Source of the DNA: Apostichopus japonicus
Taxonomy: Eukaryota; Echinodermata; Holothuroidea; Aspidochirotida; Stichopodidae
Length of the DNA stretch: 64,000 bases
Direction: 5' to 3'
NCBI RefSeq assembly: GCF_037975245.1
Contig: NC_092568.1
Location: 9,881,501 to 9,945,500, forward strand
Shown: positions 17,692 through 30,473 of the stretch, one piece after another
Position numbering within the stretch: position 1 is the first letter of the stretch
Layout: every line of letters begins with the position of its first letter
Translations under genes and position numbers: made by a program
The notes under the pieces: model-generated
Seen by the model: only the letters and a program-made list of their open reading frames with translations
The model's database searches: none
What the model was told of the DNA's origin: nothing

Positions 17692-18841
17692 GCTTATAGA
17701 TTCGGGGATTTTCATGTAACTATAGCAATGTACTGTGTTTTATTTGAAATGTACTTGAAAGTGAGTCAGAACTTAGAACCATTGTTTGTAGAGTAGGAAG
17801 AAGCATTTGGCGCGAGAGGCGGGGGTGGGGGGGGGCGTGTGGTGGGTGGTAGTTGAGGGGGACCAGTGGGTGTACTGTGTGTGATGGCAGTTCAACGTGA
17901 GGATGTACCAGTGGTGCACATGGGACACTTTATACCATAAATGGTTCAAGGGGAAAGGGACAACGGGGACGGGAGGGATCCACAGCGAGGGAGAGGTGGG
18001 GGTGGTGCATCGATCAAGCCTGTGATGCCCACGGTTTAGAAGTGGGCCTCATTGGTAAGAGATATTTCGTGCAAAGGTTAAAAATCAGAACAGAATCCAC
18101 CCCTGGAAGAAATAACCGGAAAAATGGAAGCTTCATTAGTAGATTTATAACTTTCAATGTTCTTAGATTTCAATATGCAACCCGAATATATTCTGCTTAT
18201 ATTCTTCTTCTTCTCAAGCCAAATTCGCGTTTTGTTGTCATTAGATTTTAGTCAAGTTTCTTGGGAAACGTTCTGGACGGAAGTCTTTTTAAGTTTTTGT
18301 TTTCGTCCAAAAAGTTATCAACAAGTAATTACCCTTCTGCCCAGATTTTTGTATTCAAAGTGTCTCATCTTGCAAGCCATTTATTCAATATTAGACATTG
18401 TATCACCAGGTTCAGCTGGAACACTTTTCATACTGGTGGATCGTTTCCTAATTGGGCTTATAATCTTATTTCCCGGAGCTTGCATTCAGACCTGTCAACC
18501 ACACTCTCACCCCTCAACCCACCCACCCCCACGTCTCAAAGGTGTAAATTCAAATTGGTCATTAACAAAAAAAATCCCGGAGATTCGTGTCAGAAGGTTT
18601 TAAAAAGAGTAATCATATTAAAAAAAAAATCATTGTTTTAAGTTTAAAACAACTTACTTGTGTTTAGCAGTATAGCATATGCCTTAGCAGCTTTCTGTGA
18701 CATTTTCAAAATGTAGCCTACATTTGGTTTCAGGAAAATAACCACTATTCCACGAAATCTGCTTTACCTTCTTTTACCGGTTTAATATTATCGCGTGACA
18801 TTAGGAGATATCAACATGAGACGATACATAAAACAATGAGC

Positions 18842-18898
18842 CTCGTGGTAAAACCGTGTGTCTCGCGGTAAACCGTGTGTCTCACGGGTGAAACCGTG
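18842..18898 (+). repeat. ~19-bp tandem repeat, three units
   Basis: CTCGTGGTAAAACCGTGTGT, CTCGCGGTAAACCGTGTGT, then CTCACGGGTGAAACCGTG. Confidence 0.85.
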
Positions 18899-19796
18899 AA
18901 AGTTAGCCTATATATGTTGAGAGATATTGTTTTATTTGATAACTATTTATACACATTTTGAACTTTTAACGTAATCAATATATAGGTTAGATGCATATAT
19001 CTATTGCAACCCCTCTGTACTTTCACAGTATTATACAAAAAAAAGATGCAATTAAAGAATTTCGCATAATCGGTATATGGATACAGCACACAAAGTATTC
19101 AATAATCAAATTGTGTAGCTCTTCGATTTACGATGCTTTCGCTATGCATAAAAATATATCTCACTTTGACAAGAAATGAAATCGAATCTACGGAATGAAA
19201 TTTCTCCAACATCGATTTCCACTAAACAAATATAGGCTCTGTTCGCACTCTTGTGTTTCTACAAACACCCTCCTGCCACTAGAACAAATTTTGCAAATAT
19301 GCGAGTACCTATCATCGATGTTTATAGATGATATTTAAGCAGCGGACTTTGAAGACAGAGCCTATAGCTGTCAATCGTATTAGGTTTTTTCCTATGCGTA
19401 TTTAGTCTATGAAGTAAAGAATTGAAGAGCGTATACGCGAAAGAAGTTCGTGTTACTACTTGAACATGGGACTAATTTGCATATTCTGACCCGTTCACGT
19501 AACCAAAATTATATGTTGCCATGTTTTGAAGACGAAAATGAGTCCTTAAGCTTTTTTTTTTTTTTTTTGGCTTTCGGTATCGTCATGAGCGGACACGAAA
19601 AAAGAGGTTGTAGGAATGGCAATGATGTTTGTGAGCTGTCATTTCCACAAAGTACGGTATACTGGCAAGTCAATGAAATAGTAAGTCTAACTGAAGTATA
19701 TTAGTGTGGGAAAGTAAACTTGGTATTGCAATGGGTGACGGTTGGTCCTTGAACCATGTTAAAAAGATGAAACTGATTTTAATGCAATGTTGTTTC

Positions 19797-20065
19797 CAGT
19801 GGCGTAGGAAGGTACTTTTGAGTGGGGGGGGGCTGAAGACTGATGGCCGGCCTGGGGAGGGGTCTAAGGGGATTTTTTTTGCATTTCCAGGTGGCCTCAG
19901 ATGCAATTTGGTGCTCCAAATGAGATTTTTTTCTGATTTGGAAATGAAAAAGGGGTTTTCTGACTTGCTGAGCGGGGGGGGGGCGGAATGATACTTCCGC
20001 CCCCATATTTTTCACTGGGGGGGCTGGCGCCCCCCAGCCCCCCCCCCCCGGTTCCTACGCCCTTG
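19797..20065 (+). mobile_element. hAT-like non-autonomous element, GGCGTAGGAA family, copy 1
   Basis: A 269-bp element begins CAGTGGCGTAGGAAGG and ends CCGGTTCCTACGCCCTTG; the ends form an imperfect terminal inverted repeat around GGCGTAGGAA. The 8-bp sequence GTTGTTTC directly flanks both sides (19789-19796 and 20066-20073), as expected of a hAT insertion. Inside are G-rich and C-rich blocks and TGCATTTCCAGGTGGCCTCA; no coding capacity. Copy 2 lies inverted at 31946-32314. Confidence 0.88.
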
Positions 20066-20073
20066 GTTGTTTC

Positions 20074-23000
20074 ATTCAGTGGCGTATAGCCCTGCAGGAT
20101 TTCGTTGAGAGAAATATTTGATTATATACCGTACTCCGTTTCGCAAAAACAAACACTCACTTAATTAACTGGCATTTGACCTGCTTTAATTCAAATCTGG
20201 TCTGATTCTTACATTATATAGATTTGATCAAGGGATAGGAACGTTTAGTGCCTATCGACTTAAACTTCAAATTGCTATATAGTGCTCTGAAAATCTACGT
20301 ACTAGTTTCTTTTATTAATGTAGTGTGACTATACCATAAGGCAACAAACTTCAAAAAAATATCAAAGTATAGTAAACATGTGTACAAATGACTTGCTCCC
20401 CCCGATCAAGCAGTTTTCTGTTGATAATTAATATATGCTTGACCATGAGTCCATTGCCATTTTCACCGATACAGGGGCAGATCCATTAATCTACGAAGGA
20501 GGGGAGGGGGTTGCCCCGAGGTCTTTGAAGCCGACTTTCATGTAGGGGATCTGTTTAAATGTGAAACTGTGAATTCTAGGGAATTTTTCGGTTTTAAATT
20601 AGGTCTATAATTATGTCTACAAGATTGTGCGAAAATGATTACTTTCTATTGTGTGTGCGTGGTTGGAAAAGACTTTAATCACAAGTTTATGTTATTGCTT
20701 ATTTCGAGCCTTTTAGTTCGGACATGCCAAGGAACATATTGGGCCGTATGTTTAAACAAAAAAAAGTTTCTGACTTTTTCATTGATCAGAAAAGAAACGT
20801 TTCTTAGTTTTCGTATTTCTTTCCATGTAAAACTTACATGTCTTTGATATATACATTCAAAGGATGTTCCATAGAAAAGAACTATATAGATGATACAGCA
20901 TTGTGAGTTAATTCGATTCCCTTTTGCGTAACCTCTCCGCTTTTGAAAGGGTGTACCCATTCCCTCACGTGACCATATACCATCTAACAAGAGCAAGATA
21001 TTAAACATGTAAAAAAAAGTCTTAATTAGCCTATACTCCTAATTGGCGTCTATACCATCGATTGGATCGTCAACTCAGTCATACCTCAGACAGAATATAT
21101 TTACCATATAAATAGGTTTTATTTTTTTCAGTAGGTATATTATGACAGAACAAAATGCAAAAACGACTTTAAACAAGTTGTAACTGCATGGATATGGGCT
21201 GTACTATTTCTTACAGTAAGTTACAACCACACAAATCCATCACTCTAGCCTACCGGGTGTCGTAACAAAACTTGTATTGTGTAATTACTGGCATATATTT
21301 ATCGCATTCACTCCTGTACGAACAGTTTTAACAGATATGCAATACTTGATAAACTCATTAGAACTCAGTTCGGATTTTTTTTTTTTTTTTACTACGGCCC
21401 GACCAGACGACCGCATTGTCCCCGCAGAGTGCTGTACGCACGCGCAGTTCAACTTTCATGCACCACATAGGAATGTGTTGGGGTAAGTTTGCGGTTCGCT
21501 CTAGGAATGTTACTATAGGTACGCTGGAATTCGTAAGAGTAAGGAATGCACCAAGAGGCAGAAGGAATGCGCTGGTGGAGGATAGAGAAGGATGAAGTAA
21601 CGGGGAGATACCAGATATTAGATAGATATGTCGTTAGCATCTGTTGTTAATCAATAGAAGTCATCCTAGGTTCGGGAAACACTCGCTACGAAATTTCCTC
21701 GAAAAGTATTTGTTCTCGCTGGCATGAACAATGTACAAACCGCGCGCTGAGTCTAGTGCCATGCGGTTCTATTGTGCATTGTATTTTTTGGACAGTAACC
21801 CCCCTCCTATTCCGAGTCCCTCCCCTCCCCTCTGGTTAGTTGAGTATACTACACAAAACGTCATATCGTACCTTGTGAAACAAGACTTTGGGATGAACTC
21901 AGCCCAAACGTAAAAAAGTATGCACGCATAGACTATATATAAGAAACACAGAACGATGCCACACGGTGTGTTGTACTAAATGAGCGTGTATCGTGCATGC
22001 TACCGTATATACTTCAAAGAAACATTTGCAAAAAGAAGTGTAAACATTAAGGAAGTTAAGGCGAGATGTTTTTACAGCATGTTTAAGTTTTAATCTTTGA
22101 AGACAATAAGTTCGGTTCCTCTTTTATTTTTTCAAATAAAAACGACTTCTGAGGTAAAATGTAAAGTTATTATAAAATGTTGTTTGTTCACATATTAAAT
22201 CTAAGGACAAGTTCACAAAAGTTACCATCATATTTGATATGAGAATGGAATACCCTGGATCTTGCTCAAATGTCATTTATATTCTCCCTCCCTCTCTACC
22301 TGCCTACCCTCCCTCTTCCTCCTTCTCCACCCCCCCCCCCCCCCTCTTCAGAGGGTTTCAGTTTATACCTCCTGTCACAACCTGGTACTGAAAACTGCTA
22401 TAGTATTGCATGCATTGCTATTAAGACAATGGAAATGATGTCCTGTATCGCTCCAACCCCCCCCCCCCCCTATCCCTCCATATTTGTATCACTTAAGGTA
22501 AACATCATCTGGTCATACAGTAGTCTCATCAGAAACCTACAGTGCCATGTCATTCCATGTTTAAGAAACGTCCGTTTCCCATCAGTATAGTTTCTGCTTA
22601 ACGTTATTATACTCCGCTAACAGCATTTGAGAATACAGATCATTACATTGATTTTCTGCTTCTCAGTTCGTTCTCAATAGACAAATGAACCACACGTAGA
22701 ATTTTAATTGATGCATATAGCCATTTATGTAGTGGCTGGCCCCCTTCTCATATGTTTTGGTGTGCTAATTAGTTGACTCTTAAATTCATGGAATTTCAAA
22801 TCAGTAAGAACTGTCCAGACAAAACGGGATGAGAAGCCAACTATATCGTGACCATAGCATATTATTAGTATATAGTGTTATACGTATATATGATGTGGTT
22901 GTATAGGTGTAGGCTGTAGTACATGGATAGAGGGGTATAGAGTATAATGCGATTACTAAGACTGAGGAGTGCCGTAGCTCACATCTTCTAGTTATTTTTT

Positions 23001-23306
23001 TTTCATTAAAATTAAGTTGAAGTCGTGTGCATTGGTGCAGTCAGAGACCCTATGCATTGACTAGGTATAGACCAAAAAAAGTGGGGGGGGGGGGGGGGGG
23101 AGAAGGCAAGCATGCAGCCAGCCAGCCATCGTTGTGTGAGGACGCAAAGACAATTTGTTATCGTTATTTTAAAAGAGTCAGATACAAGTTAAGTTTATTA
23201 ACGCATGTATTGATAAGTCTTTCCATTACACCTTAATGGAAAATAATAATATGCACAATCCTATATATCCTACATCCCAGAAATAAATATGAATAAATAT
23301 GAATAA

Positions 23307-23311
<5 letters not shown>
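20074..23311. other. Gene-free stretch
   Basis: No supported exon on either strand. It holds a dispersed-repeat copy at 20472-20650, T and C runs, and a CAGTGGCGTATAGCC motif at 20077 that looks like the start of another GGCGTA-type element whose far end I could not find. Confidence 0.5.
20472..20650 (+). repeat. Dispersed repeat, copy A (second copy at 26784)
   Basis: Starts CAGGGGCAGATCC and contains GAAGCCGACTTTCATGTAGGGG and GGTCTATAATTATGTCTACA, ending near GATTACTTTCTATT. The copy at 26784-26998 has the same blocks in the same order and orientation. CAGGGGC ends recall hAT miniature elements, but no target duplication was identified. Confidence 0.75.
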
Positions 23312-23363
<52 letters not shown>

Positions 23364-23364
23364 C

Positions 23365-23399
<35 letters not shown>

Positions 23400-23426
23400 T
23401 ATACGCTGTATTTATATATATATACG

Positions 23427-23471
<45 letters not shown>
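23312..23471. repeat. (AT)n microsatellite with CGCTGTAT interruptions
   Basis: About 160 bp of AT dinucleotide broken by ACATACAT and by two ATACGCTGTAT segments near 23401 and 23423. Confidence 0.95.
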
Positions 23472-23473
<2 letters not shown>

Positions 23474-23808
23474 CTATTCGGCTATATAACAACACATTCA
23501 GATACTCTGAGCCTCAGTGTTATAAAGCAAGTTCACCGCCAAAATTAATCCAAAATTCATCAGTTTGATATGTTAATATACCCCAGGGATAAGCGATAGG
23601 TCATGTGGAAAGAATTTTAAATATTCATATAACGCCTGTCTTTTAATAAGGATGAAACACGGTAAGATAAGGGACAAATCACACGTTGTACCGAGCTATG
23701 GGATCATAGCTCATGAGACATTTAAAGTGATACACATGCTTTCTAAAAAGAAAACAATGGCTTTTCTGACCTGCCAACTCTCCCGGTCCGCTTATACCGG
23801 GATTCTCC

Positions 23809-24190
23809 GAGTTTCTAAAGGTAATCTAACTATCTCCTTATTTATCTAACCATTTTCATTTTCCATGCTACTGTTCTTTCTCCCCCCACCCTTTCTCCCC
23901 CCTCCCCGCCCCAATATTGCGATCAGAATTTGACCTTGCGTACTATTGCTTTCATATTATATGCGTTAAGAACGTGGAGAAATCCACTTTGTTTTCTCGG
24001 GAAATTGTTTTAAAATTTATCAGTCCCTCAGTTTCTAAGGTTATCTTACTGTCTCCCTATTTTATCTAATCTCTTCTAATCTTCGATGCTAATCTCTCGG
24101 CAAATTGAATTTTTACTGTTTTCTTTCTCTTCAAAATTGCGACCAGAAATTGGCCGCGCGTATGCTTTCATATACATGCGTTAAGAACGT
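23809..24190 (+). repeat. Diverged tandem duplication, ~220-bp period
   Basis: Unit 1 (23809-23975) and unit 2 (24030-24190) share AGTTTCTAA(A)GGT, ATCTAA blocks, TTCTTTCTC, ATTGCGA(T/C)CAGAA, and end with ATGCGTTAAGAACGT. They differ by C-rich and AT-rich insertions. Confidence 0.8.
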
Positions 24191-25270
24191 ATTCATTTAT
24201 GTATAGACCTACTGTGCACTACGAATCTTTTGTTATATTATTTCTGCCAGTGGGGAGACTGAACCCTTCCCTCCCTTGAATTTATTCTGCTACAGCATTC
24301 CCCCATCCCCCCCCCACCCCTGAAGTATACGTGGTTGCACCCCATGTAATACATTTTTTGAAGGTTTTTTTTTTTAAATTTCGTGGTACAACATTACCTC
24401 TAAACAAAGTCACATTGTACACGCTTTCGTTAACATATTCGTTTTGATGTCATTCAATTTCTAATGTGTCCACGTTGTTGAATATTTCAAGGACACCCGG
24501 GGTAACTCAAGACGAGCTCCTGTGAGGGTGATGTTTCCTTTCAGCAACGTTTGTTTGATTTAGAAACTAGTGCATCGTTACTGCCCTTTTGGGGGCATTT
24601 CATTAATTCATTTTCAACTTACTTGGTACGCTGCTGAGACAGTATTTGTTATGTACTACTAAACTCGAGACAAATCAGTCTTCCGATAGCAAACATGGCA
24701 TCCCAATCGACTTGACAAATCACCATGTCACAGCGAAGAAAGGGGGAGAGTATAGCGATTTACTGGTACGCTCGCTTTAGGAGGAAAGATTTAAAGGGGA
24801 TATTCGAAGTGCCTGATCCACGATAACTCGGAAGTTTGGTGGGGGTGGGGAGGGGGTGCGAGCAGCGGTAGATTCAACGAAATTTCTACCAAAGGAAACG
24901 AGGATGATTGAGTGGGTATTACATTTTTCTTCACGATTTAACTTCTTTGAGCAAAATTTGTTTGCCGCTAATTTTACTACCCAAAAAGCTTCAAAAAGAG
25001 GGAGCCCTCCTTGCCCCCCCCTACTCCACACACCGATCCCCTCCCTGGTTCTCGGACCTTCAGTCCGGTGCAAAGCAAACTAGTGATTTATTGCCAAATA
25101 TATACACAACAAATTTTGTTCTGCATCTGCAGTATAGATCACCTCAGATCCTGATGATGTGTGGTTTCTATCGGTTATTCGTGACCCTCCAGCAGTGAAT
25201 GTTGTGTCCCGAGGAACTAATCTACAGGGAGAAGGAAACTTTTTGCGATCTTTCAAACTATAAATAACCG
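24191..25270. other. Gene-free stretch
   Basis: No supported exon. Poly-C and G-rich tracts occur near 24300 and 24838-24858. Confidence 0.5.
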
Positions 25271-25626
25271 GGTGCTATGGCCGAGTGGATAAAGGCGGTG
25301 GCATTTGGAGCAATGAGGCTTAGCAATCGGGAGGTTCCGGGTTCGATACCCGGCCGTGTCATAGTAAAGTGGGTTTTTTCATTTTTTTTATCCTAGAGCA
25401 ATCTACGGTTTTCCCATCTGAAATGACTTTCTAAATTGAAAAGATTCCAAATTTGAGTTAAAATGTTGAATTGGAAGCCACCCGACATGTAAGTTTTAAT
25501 CCAAAAGCCCTTGCGGGCTTCTCCCACATTTGTGATCGCTTAAAAGCGTCGTAAAAATAACTGCTGATTATTATTATTATTATTATTATGATGGATATGA
25601 TTATTATTATTACTATTATTATTATG
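25271..25626 (+). mobile_element. tRNA-derived SINE, apparently full length
   Basis: The head (about 25271-25362) has a Ser/Leu-type tRNA layout: A box TGGCCGAGTGGATAAAGGC, a variable-arm-like insert and a perfect T arm, CCGGG-TTCGATA-CCCGG. The acceptor strands no longer pair well and the anticodon stem is broken, so it is a SINE head and not a working tRNA. A tRNA-unrelated body follows, and the 3' end is an (ATT)n tail from 25567 to 25626. The internal polymerase III promoter boxes look intact. A diverged relative is at 39350. Confidence 0.85.
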
Positions 25627-25720
25627 GTGACCCTAAAAATTAATGTTTTCGCAAGTTTGGTTTAATTCAAAACAGCAGCTACTGTTGTCTATACGAGAAC
25701 ACTGAACTTTTCTGGTTTTG

Positions 25721-25809
25721 TCTATAACAGCAATTGCAAAATGGTATCAATATATAACAGCAATTGCAAAACGGTATCAATATATAAACAGCATTTGTAA
25801 AACTATATC
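25721..25809 (+). repeat. ~32-bp tandem repeat, nearly three units
   Basis: TATAACAGCAATTGCAAAA(T/C)GGTATCAATA occurs twice, followed by a diverged third unit TAAACAGCATTTGTAAAACTATATC. Confidence 0.9.
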
Positions 25810-26783
25810 ACGTTGTCGTAGGAACGTATACATTTGATCTCATTCTGGGGGAAAAAAAAGATGTTGAACTGATGAAGGTCTAATGTTAGTATCGGTGCTC
25901 AACTACCGGGGCTCGACGGGGCTCGAGCTTAGAACTTTATTTTAAGATAAAACTAAAACAATGACAAGGAAAGATTTCAAGGAATGCAATATGAGTTTCA
26001 ATTTCCTAAATTTATAATGACTTGAAGGGACATTCAGCTGAGATATCAAAAAGTGTCAAATGTTCAAATAATTTCTACCTCCGTCACCCACAAACTAACC
26101 AAATGAAAAACAACAACTAAATAATAATGCCATGGTTGCGCACATGATTATTACATGTCAGTCACTCCAATGAAACTACCAGATTATCACAAATTCCGGC
26201 AAGTTTAGTCTATTTTCATAAAAGCACTTTAAAGTGCCACTTTTCACGCGACACTTGACAAAACACATATATTTTGAAACATACTGGGAGTGTGGTATTT
26301 CTTTTGACGAATGACAGCTACATTTCAAGGTCTGAATCAACAAATGCAGGTTTCTCTTAAAAAAAGTCCAGACGTAAAATGTATAGCTTTGATGTGTAAC
26401 ACATTTAATGCAAATATATGACTAGAGCGCCTCTTGGTACGTAGTTTAATCCGACGACTAAGGTTATACTTTTATATTTAACCGTAAAATAATCTCACCG
26501 TCACGTGGATGATGATTTTTATGGCGTGATCACAGACAGAAGAGAGGCCCTATAGTCGTATGTGTCGGCTGCATACTAAGTTGGAAGTTCCGCCCATCAC
26601 TGACACTACATATATCAAAGGCTTGATCATTTAAAACGCGGGATAAGCATCAATGACATAATCATCTAAACATCATCGGTTTCCTTTCATAATGTACCGG
26701 TAACCATGTCAAGTCGACCTACAAATTTGCTATGTTAATTGTATGATATATTTTTTTCCTTCAACATCATGTTTTTACAGATG

Positions 26784-26998
26784 CAGGGCGGATTTTTAAA
26801 AGTGAGTGGGGGTTGGGGCCATGGTGCCCGTTGAAGCCAACTCTCATGTAGGGGGCAGGGGATGGGGTTCTAACGGTACTCGCCCAGAAAAAAGTAAATT
26901 TTATACATAACTTGAAATATTCTGAAACATATTTAGGCTATGAACTAGATCTATAATTAGGTCTACACCAAAGTTTGTGCTAGTAACTATTTTCTATT
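26784..26998 (+). repeat. Dispersed repeat, copy B
   Basis: Shares GAAGCC(A/G)ACT(C/T)TCATGTAGGGG, the AGATCTATAATTAGGTCTACA block and TAACTATTTTCTATT with the copy at 20472-20650. This copy has an extra CTCGCCCAG segment in the middle. Confidence 0.75.
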
Positions 26999-29603
26999 TT
27001 TTTATTCTTTTTTTTTTGGGGGGGTGGACATCTCCCCCCCCCCCTCTACATTGGAACTATGTCTGTCATGATGTTCATCCTTAGAGAAGTTGCCTTCAAT
27101 TTCTTAAATTCTCCTTAACCATGGTAAAAATATTTACAAAGATATAAGAGCAAAATGATGAATTCCTTGGAAATGGAAATGTACTGGTGATGTCAAAATG
27201 TTAATACCTTTTTGTTAATATGTTAACAACTTTCAACAAAATGATTTAATTGTTTACTTAATATATTAACATCAGTTACTATATTAACAATTCGCAACGA
27301 AATGAAATAACCAATTCCTTAAACCTTATAAGTAAGATATTCCACATTGTGCTGCAAAAGTATAAAATAATTATTCATCAATGTCATCAATTTTAACATT
27401 TTTCAACAAAATGATGACTTACGCTCAGAAAGTCATCATTTCAAGAATTTGTAGCAAAATGATAAATTGAATGAATTGATCAATTAAAAGTCTCTTCATT
27501 TCAACATCATGAAACAAAGTGACTAATAACTCTTGCAAGAGAATGTCCTTATTTCAATGGCGACCTTTATGTTTTCATACCTGTATGACTTTTGTGTCAA
27601 CAAAAATGCAAGAAATTGTTCAGAGGATAATTGAAGCCACTTCACGTCTCACTATCATTCAAGGCAACATATGTCTTGACTAGCTACCACCCCCCCCCCC
27701 CCAAACCAACCTCTCCTCAATTTTTTTATTATTAAAGATAAGAAAAGTAAACAAAATTAATATGGTTCGATTATTACTAACTATCCTTTATTCCCAGCAC
27801 TCAGTATTCTAACTAATTATCAGTATGAAGTAAAAAGATTCACATCCATCGATTTTCACTACAAAAATATACATATTTTTATGTTAATTCATGAGATAAG
27901 ACACTACCCGAAATTTAATTCATGCAAGAATGTTTAAAAGAAAGAAGATCCATTACACAATTGTACAAAACAAACTAAATGCAAATCATTTCTTAAACAA
28001 TTATGCTGTTCCCGAAATTGACCATTGCCCTTGAAAGGCCAAAAAGAAAATGCCCAGAGGGACCTGAATGCATCATTGGAAACTGTTTTGTTGCACCAAA
28101 CATTTTACCCCAACCCCCCTCCTGTTCTCACATCCACCACCCCCTCCTGTTCTCACATCCACCACCCCCCCAATTTTTTTTTTTTTAAATATGATGAAAA
28201 GGCACTTATACATCACAAGTTTTTTTTCTACTAAATTTCAATTTAAAAATGTCCATCACACTTGGGACGAAGAATATTATAAACAAAAGACATAAACAAG
28301 CATAAATTGTGTAAAGCGAAATTTGTACCAAACAAATATATATGCTAGCAAACCCTTACCCACTGATGTTAGTACTATCATTGGCAACAGAACTGTAGTA
28401 GAGCTTAAACCTTCTGTGTTGCATAACCTAACTTTTCTGCTCAGTGATTCAAAATCCTTTTAAAATATATCATATATATAAACTTATATATCAAGTGGTC
28501 ACCAAGTTCCTACATGTCAAAAAACCTATTAAATTTAGTATTTCTTTGATGGATTGGTAACATATGTTTGCAAATTATTGGATGCTGATTATCAAAAGAA
28601 TCTTTCACCTTTCAAGCCTGTTGAAATATTTCCATTCTAAGGTTTTGGGTTACACATAAAACTCTTACTTATAGAAGGAGGAGAACTCTACATCCAATCT
28701 TCAACGGGGAATTTGGATTGCATCATCCTGCTCTGTTTTCTTCTCTTTCATCTCCATATTTTGCAGAAGATAATAACGCCATTATTATCATAATAAGCTA
28801 GCAAGTCATTTTAGGATAAATATGTGTCTGCTCAATTGGGCCCGGGTGCAGCAATAGAAATGAGCCCCAAAGGAGAGTTGACATTGAGCCAAGTCCAAAC
28901 CAGGTTTTAGCTTGGGTGACCAAGTTTTGATATTTTGCAACTCTAGAAGCACCCTGATATGGCTCCCTGGGCCAACCTCTTCAATAATATAATTGGTGGG
29001 CCAGATGGCAGATTTAAAGATGGGGTACATCTGGATATCTAGACAGATAAGCGATGGGCCGTAAAGAGTACACTGGGACCATTCGTTTTACTGACTGCAC
29101 CTTTGATACCATTACTAGCTAAACACTAGCTAAACACATTTTACACATAAGAGTGCCATAAGAGTCTTACGGTCTCCCATTGAGTTTTGTGTTGCATCTG
29201 GGGAACTGATCTAATGGGCTGTGTGTTAGACTTGTCCGTTCAGCCAATTTAATAGATCAACTCTCTGCTGTGTCAATGCAGATTTCTCAAAAAATTAACC
29301 AGAAAGCCAGCAGGCTTAGTGATTCCTTGCCTTATAAGTTTATACTTCATATGGTATCACCTGACTGATAGAGCAACTGACGAAAGAAGTGTCTTAAAAG
29401 TCAAGTACCAGAACATCAGACAAGAGTTCCAGATAACTTGATCATTGTGAAGGTATTACCCTACTGAAAGTTGATGACAGATAACAGTCATTAGTGGAAG
29501 TGGAAAACCCTCTCAGCCACTTTAAAAGAGGAAAGGTCCTCAAAACATGAAACAAAGGTTATAGAAATACAACCTGCACTGATACCTGTGGGGTGTAATG
29601 ATC

Positions 29604-29766
29604 CAGGCTTGAGCGAGGAATTTGCCAAGGGAGGGCCGACCCTGTAGGCAAACTTGTAGGCAAACTATCAGAGCCATAGATTCAGCATTGAAAACTATCT
29701 AAGTGTAGCGCCACCATGTGTTGGCGGTCGCCCCCTACGCCCCCCCCCTCCTTGGCTACGCGCCTG
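29604..29766. mobile_element. hAT-like miniature element with 8-bp target duplication
   Basis: A 163-bp element starts CAGGCTTGAGCGAGGAATTT and ends CTTGGCTACGCGCCTG. The 8-bp duplication TAATGATC flanks it exactly (29596-29603 and 29767-29774). The ends are only partly inverted repeats (CAGGC...GCCTG), and the inside has G-rich and C-rich blocks like the other GGCGTAG-type elements. It lies about 480 bp beyond the APMAP stop, possibly in the 3' untranslated region. Confidence 0.8.
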
Positions 29767-30242
29767 TAATGATCTCAAGCATATTACAATTAATGTTGGT
29801 GTCTAAAGTCATCCATTAAAGATAACATCTCAAATTAAATCTGAAATGGCCTGCCATACAGTCCAGCTAATTGATACAGAAAGAACAAATTACCCGAACC
29901 ACTTAAAACAAATCAAGCATAAATTATGAATATTGCATTTATGTAATGCTCTTCAGCAATATGAGTTGGTTGTTCATTGTGGTCATATTTGATTTACAAT
30001 TTTTCACATTTAAAGTGAAGGGTAACAGGTCTAGGATAGAGTGTGTAGTGGTAGGGCATAAACAGGAGGTGTGGGGGGGGGGGGTGGAGGTGGTGTGATT
30101 GGTGAGAAAGGGTCAAGGAAGACAGACAGCATTATTACAGTTACCACCAAGTTACCTTTTGTCACTTCCCATAATCTCTTGGATAGACCCTGTCATCTTG
30201 ATCTGCATGTTTTGTTACTTTCACTTAAACGGAACAGAGTAA
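29767..30242 (-). other. Probable APMAP 3' untranslated region / flank
   Basis: On the minus strand this follows the APMAP stop directly. It includes a C-rich run (G-rich on the plus strand at 30071-30094). No AATAAA polyadenylation signal was assigned with confidence, so the transcript end is unknown. Confidence 0.4.
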
Positions 30243-30473
30243 TTACTGCCCCACCACCTTTGCAGGGATATCCTTATAGTTGAGTTTGGCCAAATACGGT
30301 GCCTTGTACGACCCCAGGTACAGGGCATCACCAGTGTCCAACACTTCGCTGACCGAGTCGATCACTTCTCCGGTCGGATCGTGGAAACTCCGGATGATTT
30401 CGCCGTCTTTACTCAATTCAATAATCATGCCATGCTTTGGCAAGTATTGCAGTAGGAAATGAGGGCTGAAAAG
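30243..30473 (-). CDS. APMAP: APMAP coding exon 9 (last, stop codon)
   Basis: 231 nt from acceptor TTTTTATAG|CTTTTC to the TAA at 30245-30243. It encodes LFSPHFLLQYLPKHGMIIEL, then EIIRSFHDPTGEVIDSVSE and LYLGSYKAPYLAKLNY, ending KVVGQ. A second AG seven bases further in (TTTTCAG|CCC) would break frame; the TATAG site is phase 0 and restores the family LFS motif after exon 8. The 3' untranslated region continues below 30243, with no polyadenylation signal assigned. Confidence 0.92.
   Translation of the reverse strand, partial: LFSPHFLLQYLPKHGMIIELSKDGEIIRSFHDPTGEVIDSVSEVLDTGDALYLGSYKAPYLAKLNYKDIPAKVVGQ

Larger units (their letters stand above)
12598..19796. other. Gene-free stretch with poly-C/G tracts
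   Basis: No supported exon. Features are long C or G runs (about 13583, 14222, 14521, 15832, 15963, 17821), a (CT)n run near 16429-16441, small duplications at 15264-15522 and 18842-18898, and a possible SINE head at 17585. The 148-codon frame at 18157-18603 overlaps another long frame and matches no known family. Confidence 0.5.
25627..29603. other. Gene-free stretch left of APMAP
   Basis: No supported exon. It contains a 32-bp tandem repeat at 25721-25809, a dispersed-repeat copy at 26784-26998, and a diverged repetitive zone at 27190-27560 in which AACAAAATGATT-like phrases recur. The part nearest 30243 may include the distal 3' untranslated region of APMAP. Confidence 0.5.

Noticed and set aside
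18157-18641. Two overlapping frames of 148 and 126 codons
   Set aside because: They overlap in different frames, end in a Pro/His-rich low-complexity part, match no family I know, and show no clear splice context.
25271-25362. Functional tRNA (Ser/Leu type) gene
   Set aside because: The T arm and boxes are good, but the acceptor strands do not pair and the anticodon stem is broken; body and ATT tail show it is a SINE.
30243-30466. TTTTCAG|CCC as the acceptor of the last APMAP exon
   Set aside because: Phase conflicts with exon 8a and 8b (both phase 0); the TATAG|CTTTTC site seven bases earlier fits phase and homology.
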